Positions 8,621 through 17,908 are shown, counted from the first letter of the stretch. The stretch is DNA of 64,000 bases from an uncultured Eubacteriales bacterium (GCA_949292785.1 CASFBK010000002.1:285728-349727), one strand, 5' to 3'. Notes: a model not told the origin generated them from the sequence alone. Translations and numbers: made by a program.

Positions 8621-9781
8621 ATGAGGAAAATGTTTAAGAAGCTGTCATTTTTACTGGCGGCGGTAATGATGATGATAACGGTATTTCAAATACCGGTGAT
8701 GGCGGCACCAGCAGAGGATATGACAATTATTTATGCACAGGTTCCACAGGATTGGGAGGCTCCCTGTATCTGGGCGTGGGACGAGGATGGAAATAACGCT
8801 TTTGCAGCATGGCCTGGCGGAAGCATGGAGGCAGATGCTGATAATGAAGGTTGGTATTATGCATGGATTCCAAGCTGGGCAAATCATGTAATCATCAATG
8901 GAAATGAAGGAGATGTACAGACCGGGGAACAGGTGCTGGAAGGGAAAAATGCATGGATTACGGTTGCATCCCCAGAAGAAGTTACCATTTCCTATGAACA
9001 GCAGACTACTGGTGAGATACCGGAATATGTAGAAACTTTTACGGTACATGCAAAGGTAGCGGATAGCTGGAGCGAACCGAATCTGTGGGCGTGGTCCGTA
9101 CCGGATGGAACCAATGTGTATGAAGCATGGCCGGGAGAACCGATGACAATGGGAGAAGACGGATGGTATACCATGGAAGTTCCGACCTGGGTCAATTCGT
9201 TGATTGTTAATGCCAATGGAGGTGAGGTTCAGACCGAGGACCTTTCTGTAGATGCAGCAGAAGTATGGATTACCGTTGCAGAAGATGGAAGCTTTGAGTT
9301 TACCTATGATGACCCGGAACAGAAAGAAATCGGCACAATCATGGTAAGAGTAATAGCGCCTTCTGACTGGGAGGCTCCGAATCTGTGGGCATGGTCCGCA
9401 CCGGACGGAACAAATGTATTTACTACCTGGCCGGGAGAACCCTTAGAGGAGGGACTGGATGGCTGGCTCAAGAAAGAGGTTCCGGGCTGGGTAAACTCCC
9501 TGATTGTAAATGGAAACGAGGGAAGTGTTCAGACTACGGACATTTCTGTTGAGGCTGGAAAAGATGTGTGGCTTGTGGTAAAAGGTCCGGAAGAGGCAGA
9601 AGTATATTATGAAGAGCCGCAGATAGAACAGGAAACAGAGGAAGCAAAGTCCGAAAAAGCTGAAACAGAAAAACCGGCAGAAGAAAAAAGCGATATGACA
9701 ATGGTCTGGGTTATCATTGTAATTGTAGTTGCAGCAGCGGTGATAGCCGGAGTGGTAGTTATCAAAAAGAAGAAAAAATAG
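8621..9781 (+). CDS. Membrane-anchored surface protein with three starch-binding (CBM26-like) modules
   Basis: 386 residues with no catalytic domain. A signal peptide (about 1-29, ending PVMAAP) is followed by three repeats of roughly 75-80 residues starting near 33, 140 and 239, each carrying a D/SW..P.(L/I)WAW core, AWPG or TWPG, a W(Y/L)..(V/I)P.W segment and a (L)I(V/I)N.N.G.VQT ending. These aromatic patterns match starch-binding family 26 modules. An acidic Glu/Lys-rich stalk (about 327-356) leads to one C-terminal membrane segment (about 359-380) and a KKKKK stop. It probably holds starch or maltodextrin at the cell surface next to the binding protein encoded downstream. Family assignment is by motif recall. 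Confidence 0.78.
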   Translation: MRKMFKKLSFLLAAVMMMITVFQIPVMAAPAEDMTIIYAQVPQDWEAPCIWAWDEDGNNAFAAWPGGSMEADADNEGWYYAWIPSWANHVIINGNEGDVQTGEQVLEGKNAWITVASPEEVTISYEQQTTGEIPEYVETFTVHAKVADSWSEPNLWAWSVPDGTNVYEAWPGEPMTMGEDGWYTMEVPTWVNSLIVNANGGEVQTEDLSVDAAEVWITVAEDGSFEFTYDDPEQKEIGTIMVRVIAPSDWEAPNLWAWSAPDGTNVFTTWPGEPLEEGLDGWLKKEVPGWVNSLIVNGNEGSVQTTDISVEAGKDVWLVVKGPEEAEVYYEEPQIEQETEEAKSEKAETEKPAEEKSDMTMVWVIIVIVVAAAVIAGVVVIKKKKK

Positions 9782-9820
9782 CAAAGGCAAATTGGTTACA
9801 AGTTGCGAGGAGGAACAGAT

Positions 9821-11038
9821 ATGAAGAAAATACTTGCAGTATTGCTGTGTATGGGATTGACGGCTGGGATGCTTAGCGGATGTGGAAAAAGCGGGCAACA
9901 GGACAGTAAGACCGATGCGGCAACCATTACCATCTGGCATGACAAAGAGGATGAGGTGGCACAGGTTCTTCAAGAAGAACTAGAAAAACTAGAACCGGAG
10001 GTACATGTGGTTCTGGAGAAGAAAAGTGACTTGACAGAAGCGTTGAAGGTAGTTGGAAATGACCCCAATGCTGCGCCTGATATGTACTTTTTCGCTCATG
10101 ATAAGATTGGTGTTTATGCGGAAATGGGAATCCTCGCACCAATTACAGATATTATTCCGGAGGAAGAGCTGAACCGGTATATGGATATGACATTAGAGGC
10201 AGCAACCTATAAGGGTGAGATTTATCAGTTGCCTATCTATTATGAAACCCTGCTGTTTTTGTACAACCGTCTTTATATGAGTGAGGAAGATGTGCCAAAG
10301 ACAACAGAGGAATTATATGCTTACATGCAGGAAAAAACCAAAGGTGGACATTATGGCTTTGTGGAGCAGCACAGCACGCCATATTATGCGGCCGGATGGA
10401 TTCATGGTTTTGGCGGTTATCTCATTAATGAGGATGGAGAACCGGGACTAAACAGCCCGGAGACAATACAGGCATTAGAATATCATAAGAAGTTTGTAGA
10501 CCTGATGCCGGGAGAAACGGAATATGCCACGGTCAATACTTTATTTAATGAAGGGAAAGCCCATGCAACCATTGCAGGCCCATGGCTGATTCCGACCGTT
10601 AAGGCAAGTGGTATGGACGTAGGAGTAGCATCCATGCCGGTAATTGATGAAACGGGCGCGCCTGTCTCACCTTATACCGGTGTTCAGGGAATTCAGGTAT
10701 TAAAATATGCTGCAGAAAATAAAAGTGAAGCAGTGGAAAAGATACTGCGCCAGCTGATGGAGCCGGATATTGGTGTAAAGCTTGCACAGGCAAGTGGCTG
10801 TGCTCCGGCAAATGAAGCTTGCTATGAGATGGAAGCGGTTACCGGTGATGAAGTGGTAATGGCGATGAAGGAAACAGCAGAAAATGCGGTACCGATGCCA
10901 AATATACCGGAAATGGATGTGATGTGGACGGTAGCCGGAAATCTTTTGACGGATGTAAATATGAGCGGTAAGGATGTTACGGAAAGTGCCAATGAGGCAC
11001 AGAAAGAAGCAGAGCAGCTCATTGAAAGTATGAAATAG
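9821..11038 (+). CDS. Maltodextrin-type ABC transporter substrate-binding lipoprotein
   Basis: 405 residues from the ATG at 9821, chosen because GAGGAGG (9807-9813) lies 7 bp upstream; an in-frame TTG at 9803 precedes that site and is unlikely to be used. Lipobox LSGC with lipidated Cys21. The mature part shows ITIWHDKEDE at its start, PITDIIPEEEL, and the GPWLIPTVKASG segment typical of MalE-like family-1 binding proteins. It captures malto-oligosaccharides outside the membrane. Substrate is inferred from the adjacent starch-binding protein and GH13 enzyme. Confidence 0.9.
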   Translation: MKKILAVLLCMGLTAGMLSGCGKSGQQDSKTDAATITIWHDKEDEVAQVLQEELEKLEPEVHVVLEKKSDLTEALKVVGNDPNAAPDMYFFAHDKIGVYAEMGILAPITDIIPEEELNRYMDMTLEAATYKGEIYQLPIYYETLLFLYNRLYMSEEDVPKTTEELYAYMQEKTKGGHYGFVEQHSTPYYAAGWIHGFGGYLINEDGEPGLNSPETIQALEYHKKFVDLMPGETEYATVNTLFNEGKAHATIAGPWLIPTVKASGMDVGVASMPVIDETGAPVSPYTGVQGIQVLKYAAENKSEAVEKILRQLMEPDIGVKLAQASGCAPANEACYEMEAVTGDEVVMAMKETAENAVPMPNIPEMDVMWTVAGNLLTDVNMSGKDVTESANEAQKEAEQLIESMK

Positions 11039-11056
11039 GATGGAAGGTGACAGAAG

Positions 11057-11959
11057 TTGGATAACAAGAAAAAGAAATGGACAGAGGTAGTATTTTCCTA
11101 CCTCTGGTCCGCACCATCCCTGATATTGATTCTGTTGATTGTTATTTTTCCCATTCTCTATACAGGATATATTTCTTTGACCAATATGAATGTATATCAC
11201 TGGAATAATTACAGAATCATTGGATTGGAAAATTATAAGAATGCATTGCTGGTATTGGATAATGGGTTTCTGACAGCATTGCTGCTTACGGTTCTATGGA
11301 CCATTGTAAATATGGTATTGCAGTTAGTCATTGCATTTCTTCTGGCAAGTGTGCTGAATTTAAAAGGTTTAAGACTTCGTAATATTTACCGGACTCTTTT
11401 AATTTTTCCATGGGCAATGCCCGGATATGTGTCTATTTTACTGTGGAAAACAGGAATGTTCAATTCCCAGTTTGGTCTGCTGAATCAGTGGATGGCAAAA
11501 TTGGGATTAGAGCCCGTAAGATGGCTGGGCGGAGATGTTTCCGCATTCTTAAGCTGTACCGTGGTGAATCTCTGGCTGGCACTGCCTTTTATGATTACCA
11601 TCATAGATGGCGCTTTGCAAAGTGTAGATAAAAGCTACTATGAAAGTGCACTGTTAGATGGAGCCGGATGGATAAAGCGAAATTTCTACATTACCATTCC
11701 GCTGATTAAGCCAATTATTGCGCCTTCTGTGATAATCACCACATTTACCACATTTAAGCAGTTTGATGTGATTTACCTTTTGACACAGCAGGTAGGAGCA
11801 AAAACGGGAGCGAATATCCATACCATTCTGACTTATGCCTATGAAAAGGCATTTATTACGAATAATTACGGATACAGCTCTGCCATTTCAATTATTATTT
11901 TTATCATATTGATTGCTTTTTCTGCGGTAACGAATATGAAACCAAAGGAGGAACGGTAA
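11057..11959 (+). CDS. Maltodextrin ABC transporter permease, MalF-type
   Basis: 300 residues starting at a TTG (11057) with AAGGTGA 6 bp upstream; no in-frame ATG fits. About six membrane segments, the first at about 13-37, and the EAA loop ESALLDGAGWIKRNF with IPLIKP. Length is short for MalF because the large periplasmic loop of the enterobacterial protein is absent, as usual in Gram-positive members. Its stop overlaps the next gene's start in TAATG, indicating coupled translation. Confidence 0.9.
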   Translation: MDNKKKKWTEVVFSYLWSAPSLILILLIVIFPILYTGYISLTNMNVYHWNNYRIIGLENYKNALLVLDNGFLTALLLTVLWTIVNMVLQLVIAFLLASVLNLKGLRLRNIYRTLLIFPWAMPGYVSILLWKTGMFNSQFGLLNQWMAKLGLEPVRWLGGDVSAFLSCTVVNLWLALPFMITIIDGALQSVDKSYYESALLDGAGWIKRNFYITIPLIKPIIAPSVIITTFTTFKQFDVIYLLTQQVGAKTGANIHTILTYAYEKAFITNNYGYSSAISIIIFIILIAFSAVTNMKPKEER

Positions 11960-12813
11960 TGAGTGGGTCATCCAGAAGAAAGAGAAAAGAGAGAGCAGGA
12001 CTTTTGGCAGCAAATGTGTTTTTGATATTGCTTTGTTTTGTGGTACTGATTCCTGTTTTATATGCGGTTTCTGTTTCTCTAAATGCGGAAAATAGTCTGT
12101 TAAGCTCAAATTTTTCCTTTATTCCAAAGAAGTTTACCTGGAATAATTACCGGGCAGTGTTTTTAGAGGAGCCGGTGCTTCGCTGGTTGAAAAACAGTCT
12201 GATTCTTGCAGTAGCCACAGTATTCATTTCCCTTGGAACCGGAATCCCGGCAGCTTATGTGTTTTCGAGAAAGAATTTTCCGGGAAGAAAGGTCATATTA
12301 CAACTGTTGATTTTATTGTATGCCTTTCCTTCTCTGCTGTCTATGACAGCGTTGTATCGTCTGTTGACGCCAATGGGATTGCTGAATACAAGAACAGGAT
12401 TGATTATTGTGTATACCGGAACGATGGCAGTATTTGCTCTTTGGAATATGAAGGGATATTTTGATACCATTCCCGTGGAAATCGAAGAGGCTGCCCGGAT
12501 GGATGGAGCATCTAATATACAGCTGGTGACAAGAATCGTATTGCCGCTGGCAAAGCCTACCATTGCGGTAACTGCTATGATGGTATTGATTTATGTATGG
12601 AATGAATATATTTTTGCAATTAACTTTATGACGGGAAGTGACACCTATACGCTGGCAGCAGGACTTTATTCCCTGCAGGCAACAGAAATGAGCGGAAGCT
12701 GGCCTATCTTTGCAGCTGCCTCTATGGTAGTATCAATCCCTATATTGCTGGTATTTTTTGCACTGCAGAAGAATATGCAGACAGGTCTCACATCAGGCGG
12801 TGTGAAGGGCTAA
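11959..12813 (+). CDS. Maltodextrin ABC transporter permease, MalG-type
   Basis: 284 residues, six membrane segments, EAA loop EEAARMDGASNIQLV with LPLAKP and C-terminus GLTSGGVKG typical of MalG. Its start overlaps the previous stop by one base. As in the cellobiose unit, no ATPase gene is present, so energy coupling must come from a shared ATPase. Confidence 0.92.
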   Translation: MSGSSRRKRKERAGLLAANVFLILLCFVVLIPVLYAVSVSLNAENSLLSSNFSFIPKKFTWNNYRAVFLEEPVLRWLKNSLILAVATVFISLGTGIPAAYVFSRKNFPGRKVILQLLILLYAFPSLLSMTALYRLLTPMGLLNTRTGLIIVYTGTMAVFALWNMKGYFDTIPVEIEEAARMDGASNIQLVTRIVLPLAKPTIAVTAMMVLIYVWNEYIFAINFMTGSDTYTLAAGLYSLQATEMSGSWPIFAAASMVVSIPILLVFFALQKNMQTGLTSGGVKG

Positions 12814-12838
12814 AAAATAAGAATAAGGATGTGAGAAA

Positions 12839-14569
12839 ATGAATAAAAGTGCAGTATTACATATCCCCATGTCTCAGGATGCCTTTGGAACAGATGAAGA
12901 GCATGTGACCATTCGTCTGCGGACAGGAAGAGATGATTGTAAGAGCTGTGTGTTGTATTATGGTGACAGGGCATGCAGACTGACACCGGTCATTTTTACG
13001 GAGGCAGTCATGAATGTTGTAGCACAAAGCGAACTGTTTGATTATTATGAAGTACAGCTGGAAAGAACTTATAAGCGGTTGTGTTATTACTTCAAATTAG
13101 AGGATGGAGCAGAATCCGTACTCTATTATGGAGATGAATTCCATTCGGGTCCGGTAGATGACCGTTCGGAATATTACCAGCTGCCTTTCCATCACCGGGC
13201 TGACATTGTAAGACCACCGGAATGGGCAAAGGATACCATTATCTATAATATCTTTCCGGACAGCTTTGCCACTTCGAAAGGGTATATCAGCAAGTGTGGT
13301 ATGGAAAAAGAGTTCGAAGGAAAGAAAGTGCGTGGAAAGCTTGGCGGAACCATTCGGGGAATTATGGAAAATGTGGAATACTTAGAAGAACTCGGCGTCA
13401 ATGCTGTTTATATTAACCCGATTTTTGCAGCAGGCGAGTATCATAAGTATGATTTGCTGGATTATTTTCATATCGACCCATGTTTTGGAACCAACGAAGA
13501 ATTTAAAAATATGGTAAACTTATTTCATGCACATGGAATCCGTGTTATCATAGATGGTGTGTTCAATCACTGTGGATGGCAGTTTCATGCCTTTGAAGAT
13601 GTTGTGGAAAAAGGAGAAAAATCAGAGTATAAGGACTGGTTCTATCGGTTGGAATATCCGGTGGTGCGTCCTGAAGACCCGGAGACGTATCCCGATTACG
13701 AATGTTTTGGTTATGAGCGAATGATGCCGAAATTAAATACACAAAATCCGGAGGTAGAAGAATATTTTTGTAAAGTGTGCCGGTACTGGCTGGAGGAGTT
13801 TGATATTGATGGCTGGCGTCTGGATGTGGCAAGTGAGGTAAACGACCATTTCTGGAGAAAATTTGCAGAAACAGCAAAGTCCGTAAAAAAAGACGCGATT
13901 TTGATTGGGGAGGTCTGGGAAACGGCGTCCCACTGGTTAGACGGAACCATATTTGATTCCACGATGAACTATGATTTTCGCAAGCATTGTAGAAGATTCT
14001 TTGGAGATGCCTCCATTGATGCGGCAGAGTTTGACGGAAGGATTACCAATATGCGAATGCGTTACCGGAGCCAGACCGTGTATGCCCAGCTGAACCTGCT
14101 GGACAGTCACGATGTAAGTCGTTTTCTATCTCTCTGTAGTGGAGACCGGGAGCGCTATCAGCTGGCAGTGCTTTTTCAGATGACCTTTCCGGGAATGCCA
14201 TCCGTATTTTATGGAGATGAGCAGGGAATTGAGGGAATCTTGGAGGAGGAATACCGCCATCCGATGATATGGAATCAAGAGGACGATTTGTTTGCTTTTT
14301 TTAAAAAAGCAATTTCATTGCGAAAGAATGAGAAGATTTTACGCCAGGGAACGTATCGAACCATTTTAGCAGAAAAGAAAAGCAGGCTTTATGTGTATGA
14401 GCGGGAACTGGATGGAGAGAAAATCAGAATTTTCCTGAATATGGATGAAAAGGAGCAGAATATTTCTGGCTTATGTGACGGAACGGAGATACTCTGGCAA
14501 GAAGGAAAAAGCGGGGACAGGCTTATGCCAAAGGGATTTTTGGTAGAGCGTGTCACGGAAAAAATCTGA
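12839..14569 (+). CDS. Alpha-glycosidase, GH13 (neopullulanase / maltogenic amylase type)
   Basis: 576 residues, no signal peptide, so cytoplasmic. Residues 1 to about 120 form a CBM34-like N-domain; the catalytic barrel follows with GH13 regions DGVFNHCG, GWRLDVASE (nucleophile Asp329), IGEVWE (acid/base Glu358) and LDSHDVSRF (transition-state Asp425). N-domain plus these motifs match the neopullulanase/cyclomaltodextrinase subgroup, which cleaves maltodextrins, pullulan or cyclodextrins. Placed directly after the importer, it would degrade imported maltodextrins to maltose and glucose. The exact product pattern cannot be read from sequence. Confidence 0.9.
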   Translation: MNKSAVLHIPMSQDAFGTDEEHVTIRLRTGRDDCKSCVLYYGDRACRLTPVIFTEAVMNVVAQSELFDYYEVQLERTYKRLCYYFKLEDGAESVLYYGDEFHSGPVDDRSEYYQLPFHHRADIVRPPEWAKDTIIYNIFPDSFATSKGYISKCGMEKEFEGKKVRGKLGGTIRGIMENVEYLEELGVNAVYINPIFAAGEYHKYDLLDYFHIDPCFGTNEEFKNMVNLFHAHGIRVIIDGVFNHCGWQFHAFEDVVEKGEKSEYKDWFYRLEYPVVRPEDPETYPDYECFGYERMMPKLNTQNPEVEEYFCKVCRYWLEEFDIDGWRLDVASEVNDHFWRKFAETAKSVKKDAILIGEVWETASHWLDGTIFDSTMNYDFRKHCRRFFGDASIDAAEFDGRITNMRMRYRSQTVYAQLNLLDSHDVSRFLSLCSGDRERYQLAVLFQMTFPGMPSVFYGDEQGIEGILEEEYRHPMIWNQEDDLFAFFKKAISLRKNEKILRQGTYRTILAEKKSRLYVYERELDGEKIRIFLNMDEKEQNISGLCDGTEILWQEGKSGDRLMPKGFLVERVTEKI

Positions 14570-14589
14570 TAACAGGGAGGCAGGAAAAT

Positions 14590-15627
14590 ATGGCAGCGAC
14601 AATAAAGGATGTGGCAAAGCTTGCAGGGACCTCTGCCGCTACCGTATCAAAGGTAATGAATGGGTCTTATTCCATTTCCAGAGAAACGGTAGAGCGCGTG
14701 GAGCAGGCAATGAAGGAACTGAATTACCATCCTAATATGCGGGCACGGAATTTTGCAAGGCAGTCTGGAAGAAATGTGATATTTGTGACTTCTTTAGGAA
14801 AGGATGCCGGATTTTTAAATCCCCATATGTTTGAAATCATGTCGGGGCTGGAAGCGGCCCTTTCGGAAAAGGAATATGCTTTGGGAATCAAGAGCCTGTC
14901 TGCCAAAGAAGCCTGCACCTATGTAAAGCATGTGATAGATACGAAGCTGGCAGATGGTCTGGTGATTCATGCCTCTGTAATATCCAGAGAACTGGATGAA
15001 ATGGTGGAGGAATATAAGATTCCCCATATTGTGATAGGAATGCCGGATTTTCCGAATCATTTTTGCTGGATTGATATTGATAACTGTTTGGCTGGTGAAA
15101 TGGCAGCAAAATACTTGTTGGAATGTGGGTATCAATCGCTTGCTTTTATTGGAGGAAGGGAAGAGGATAAGATTTCTATGCATCGTTTGAATGGCGTGCT
15201 GTCTGTGCTGAATGAGCATGATGTATTGATTCCGAAGGCATATGTGCAGCAGGGGGATTCTGTCTGTGACAGTGGATATGCCATGATGAAGGAGGTACTC
15301 CTGCAAAAGGAGCAGCCGGATGCCATTATCTGTGCCAATAATTATATAGCGTATGGATGTGTGAATGCGCTTCATGATAATAATATCGAGATTCCAAAGC
15401 AGATGGGAGTCATCACTTTTGATGAGTATCCTTTTTCCCGAATTTTAAAACCCATGTTATCGGTAGTCAACATTGACGTGTACGATATGGGATTCCAGAC
15501 CGGAAAATATATTCTGATGAAGATAAAAAAGCCGAATCTGCATGTACAGTCTTATATAACATTACCTTCGCTGATTGTGAGGGATTCTACCAAGAGAAAG
15601 GAAGAACCGCCGTTGTATCTGTATTAG
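14590..15627 (+). CDS. LacI-family regulator of the starch/maltodextrin operon
   Basis: 345 residues. HTH ATIKDVAKLAGTSAATVSKVM and hinge NMRARNFARQSGRN, then the effector-binding domain (VIFVTSLGKDAGFLNPHMFEIM onward). It is the last gene of the maltodextrin run, 20 bp after the GH13 gene, and probably represses the promoter at 8525-8554 through the palindrome at 8568-8585, induced by maltose or maltodextrin. No terminator is visible after it. Confidence 0.9.
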   Translation: MAATIKDVAKLAGTSAATVSKVMNGSYSISRETVERVEQAMKELNYHPNMRARNFARQSGRNVIFVTSLGKDAGFLNPHMFEIMSGLEAALSEKEYALGIKSLSAKEACTYVKHVIDTKLADGLVIHASVISRELDEMVEEYKIPHIVIGMPDFPNHFCWIDIDNCLAGEMAAKYLLECGYQSLAFIGGREEDKISMHRLNGVLSVLNEHDVLIPKAYVQQGDSVCDSGYAMMKEVLLQKEQPDAIICANNYIAYGCVNALHDNNIEIPKQMGVITFDEYPFSRILKPMLSVVNIDVYDMGFQTGKYILMKIKKPNLHVQSYITLPSLIVRDSTKRKEEPPLYLY

Positions 15628-15663
15628 GTACAGCGGCAGTTGTATTTTGGAGAGATGGAGCGT

Positions 15664-15768
15664 GTGAATGATACAATACGAACAAAAATGGCGTTGTTTT
15701 TCTTATGTGGAATTGCTATAATTACAATGTATTTGAACGGTTATCATGATTTACAGGAAAGAGGATAG
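15664..15768 (+). CDS. Possible 34-aa single-span membrane protein
   Basis: GTG-started frame of 34 codons in the gap between the LacI gene and the Cys-rich gene. It would encode a basic N-terminus, one hydrophobic stretch (ALFFLCGIAIITMYL) and a short polar tail. GGAGAG lies 9 bp before the GTG, and its stop falls in the leader of the next gene. No family is recognised; its reality depends on conservation. Confidence 0.4.
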   Translation: MNDTIRTKMALFFLCGIAIITMYLNGYHDLQERG

Positions 15769-15771
15769 CAG

Positions 15772-16518
15772 ATGAAGGAAAAACTATATACCATCCCCAT
15801 TCAGGATGCATTTTCAAAGGATTGTGAGTGTCCGGTCTGTGAGATGTATCGAAAGTTAGAAGAAAATGCCATAAATTATACCGTCGGACCAGGCGCAAGC
15901 TACATGGAAGAGGATATCAGAGAACAGAGTGACAGAGAGGGCTTTTGTCAGAAGCATCTGAAACAACTTTATGCATATCCAAATAAGCTTGGAATTGCCA
16001 TGATGCTGAAAACCCATATGGACAAGACGATTAAGGATTTAGAAAAGGTGTCTAAGGTATCTCTGCCGCAGCCGAATTCTATGTTCAAAAAGAAGGAAGT
16101 GCAATCGCATCCCATTACGGATTACATTGCGCAATCCCAGGAGAAGTGTTTTGTATGTGGATATATCAATCAGACCTTTCAAAGCTATATGATGACAATA
16201 TTTTATCTATACGAGCGGGAAGAGGAGTTCCGTCAGCAGTTTGCTTCTTCCAAGGGATTTTGTGTCAATCACTATAAGATTTTATTTGAGCAGGCGCCAA
16301 GATATCTGAACAAGAAGTATTTAGAGACATTTCTGACTACGTTAAATCAGATTTTTATGGAGAACTTTAAACGGGTGCGGGATGACCTGGAATGGTTCAT
16401 TCGCAAAAATGATTACCGATATAAGGAAGAGCCATGGAAGAATGGAAGAGATGCGCTGCCAAGAGCCCTGACTAAAGTCGGCAGTATCTGGAACGGAGAA
16501 GAAGGAGGATTACAATGA
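15772..16518 (+). CDS. Conserved Cys/His-rich protein (DUF6062-like)
   Basis: 248 residues, no signal peptide or membrane segment. Two similar blocks each carry a CxxC followed by FCxxH: CPVC with FCQKH in the first half (about 20-63) and CFVC with FCVNH (about 124-168) in the second. This suggests an internal duplication with two metal- or redox-active sites. I recall the arrangement from the uncharacterised DUF6062 family of Clostridia but cannot confirm it. Its last codons overlap the start of the aminotransferase gene (ATGA), so the two are co-translated. Function unknown. Confidence 0.75.
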   Translation: MKEKLYTIPIQDAFSKDCECPVCEMYRKLEENAINYTVGPGASYMEEDIREQSDREGFCQKHLKQLYAYPNKLGIAMMLKTHMDKTIKDLEKVSKVSLPQPNSMFKKKEVQSHPITDYIAQSQEKCFVCGYINQTFQSYMMTIFYLYEREEEFRQQFASSKGFCVNHYKILFEQAPRYLNKKYLETFLTTLNQIFMENFKRVRDDLEWFIRKNDYRYKEEPWKNGRDALPRALTKVGSIWNGEEGGLQ

Positions 16519-17708
16519 TTAATCAAATGTATAAAGATATGTTAAATGGAAAATCCATTATCCGACAGCAGTCGGAATTTGCAACAGAGCTTGGGAAAAC
16601 AATCGGATATGAAAATGTTTTTGACTATAGTCTTGGAAATCCAAGTGTCCCGGTGCATGAATCCTATACAGCAGTCATGCAAGATTTACTGAATGATTTA
16701 GACCCGGCTAAGCTGCATGGCTACAGTCCGTCTCTGGGAAATACGGAAGTCCGCACCAAGGTGGCTGCAAGCTTAAAGCAGCGTTTTGGTCTGGATTACG
16801 AGACAAAGCATATTTTTATGACCAGTGGAGCAGCGGGCGCGCTCGCTCACGCACTGCGCTGTGTGACTCAGCCGGGGGATGAGGTCATTACCTTTGCACC
16901 GTTTTTTCCGGAGTATCATGAGTATGTAGGAAAGACGGGAGCAATTTTAAAGGTGGTTCCGGCGAATACAAAGGATTTTCAGATTAACTTTGATGCATTT
17001 GAAGAACTCCTGACAGAAAAGGTTCAGGCAGTTTTAATCAATACACCAAATAATCCATCGGGAATTGCCTATTCGGAAGAAACCATTATCAAAATGGCGG
17101 AGCTTATGAAGCGGAAGCAGGAGGAATACGGACACGATATTTTCCTGATTAGTGACGAGCCTTATCGGGAAATCGTATTTGATGGAAAAGAGACGGTCTA
17201 TCCCAGCAGATATTATGATAATTCTCTTTCCTGCTATTCCTTTTCTAAGAGCCTAAGCCTTCCGGGAGAGCGAATTGGTTATATTGCGGTAAATCCAAAG
17301 GCAACAGATGCAGATATCATTGCGGTGATGTGCGGGCAAATCAGCCGCGGTATCGGACATAACTGTCCTTCTTCCAGCGTTCAGCTTGCAGTAGCAGAGG
17401 TGCTGGATAAGACCAGTGACCTATCTGTTTACGAGAAAAATATGAATCTGATTTATGATGAACTGATAAAACTGGGCTTTGAGGTAGTAAGACCGGGCGG
17501 AACCTTTTATATTTTCCCGAAGGCATTAGAAGAGGATGCAACGGCATTCTGCCTGAAGGCAAGAAAATATAATCTGATTCTGGTGCCAAGTGACAGCTTC
17601 GGTGTGCCGGGATATTTCAGAATGGCATATTGTATTGATACCGAAAAGGTATTACGAAGTTTTTCCGCATTGGAGCAGTTTGTAAAGGAAGAATATGGAG
17701 TAAAATAG
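16515..17708 (+). CDS. Class I/II pyridoxal-phosphate aminotransferase
   Basis: 397 residues of the AspC/AAT fold-type I family. Visible motifs: HGYSPSLGN near the N-terminus, MTSGAAGALAHAL (phosphate-binding loop), NTPNNPSGIAYSEE, ISDEPYREIVFDG, and SFSKSLSLPGERIGY with the Schiff-base lysine. The start ATG overlaps the stop of the preceding gene as ATGA. Substrate cannot be fixed; homologues are usually annotated as generic aspartate/aromatic-type aminotransferases. A strong terminator follows. Confidence 0.9.
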   Translation: MINQMYKDMLNGKSIIRQQSEFATELGKTIGYENVFDYSLGNPSVPVHESYTAVMQDLLNDLDPAKLHGYSPSLGNTEVRTKVAASLKQRFGLDYETKHIFMTSGAAGALAHALRCVTQPGDEVITFAPFFPEYHEYVGKTGAILKVVPANTKDFQINFDAFEELLTEKVQAVLINTPNNPSGIAYSEETIIKMAELMKRKQEEYGHDIFLISDEPYREIVFDGKETVYPSRYYDNSLSCYSFSKSLSLPGERIGYIAVNPKATDADIIAVMCGQISRGIGHNCPSSSVQLAVAEVLDKTSDLSVYEKNMNLIYDELIKLGFEVVRPGGTFYIFPKALEEDATAFCLKARKYNLILVPSDSFGVPGYFRMAYCIDTEKVLRSFSALEQFVKEEYGVK

Positions 17709-17723
17709 AAAATGTAATTTTTC

Positions 17724-17765
17724 ATACTGCGTTAAATAGAAAATATTTAGCGCAGTATTTTTTTG
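17724..17765 (+). terminator. Rho-independent terminator of the aminotransferase operon
   Basis: atactgcgttaaat (17724-17737) pairs over 14 bp, with one G-U, with atttagcgcagtat (17745-17758) and runs into a T tract. Confidence 0.9.
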
Positions 17766-17908
17766 CTCTATAGGAAACACCGTGTTGCGTTAAAGCGTAA
17801 AATTGTGATTCCTATAGAGCAAAAAGCACTCCGTACAGGATGCGCACTCGCACAAGTGGAATTATGTCGCAAGCGACTGTGCTCGGCGCGGCAAAGTGTG
17901 TTCCGCTT
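17757..17908 (+). ncRNA. Structured intergenic element, copy 1
   Basis: A perfect 16-bp inverted repeat, ttttgctctataggaa (17761-17776) with its complement (17809-17824), is followed by aaaaagc and a nested stem. The stem is GCGC (17842-17845 with 17886-17889), GCACA with TGTGC (17850-17854, 17878-17882) and GTCGC with GCGAC (17866-17870, 17873-17877). aagtgga in the internal loop can pair with tccgctt at 17902-17908, a possible pseudoknot. The same plan with different bases occurs at 39205-39364. It lies just upstream of the PadR gene. Whether it is an RNA or a repeat element is unknown. Confidence 0.6.
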
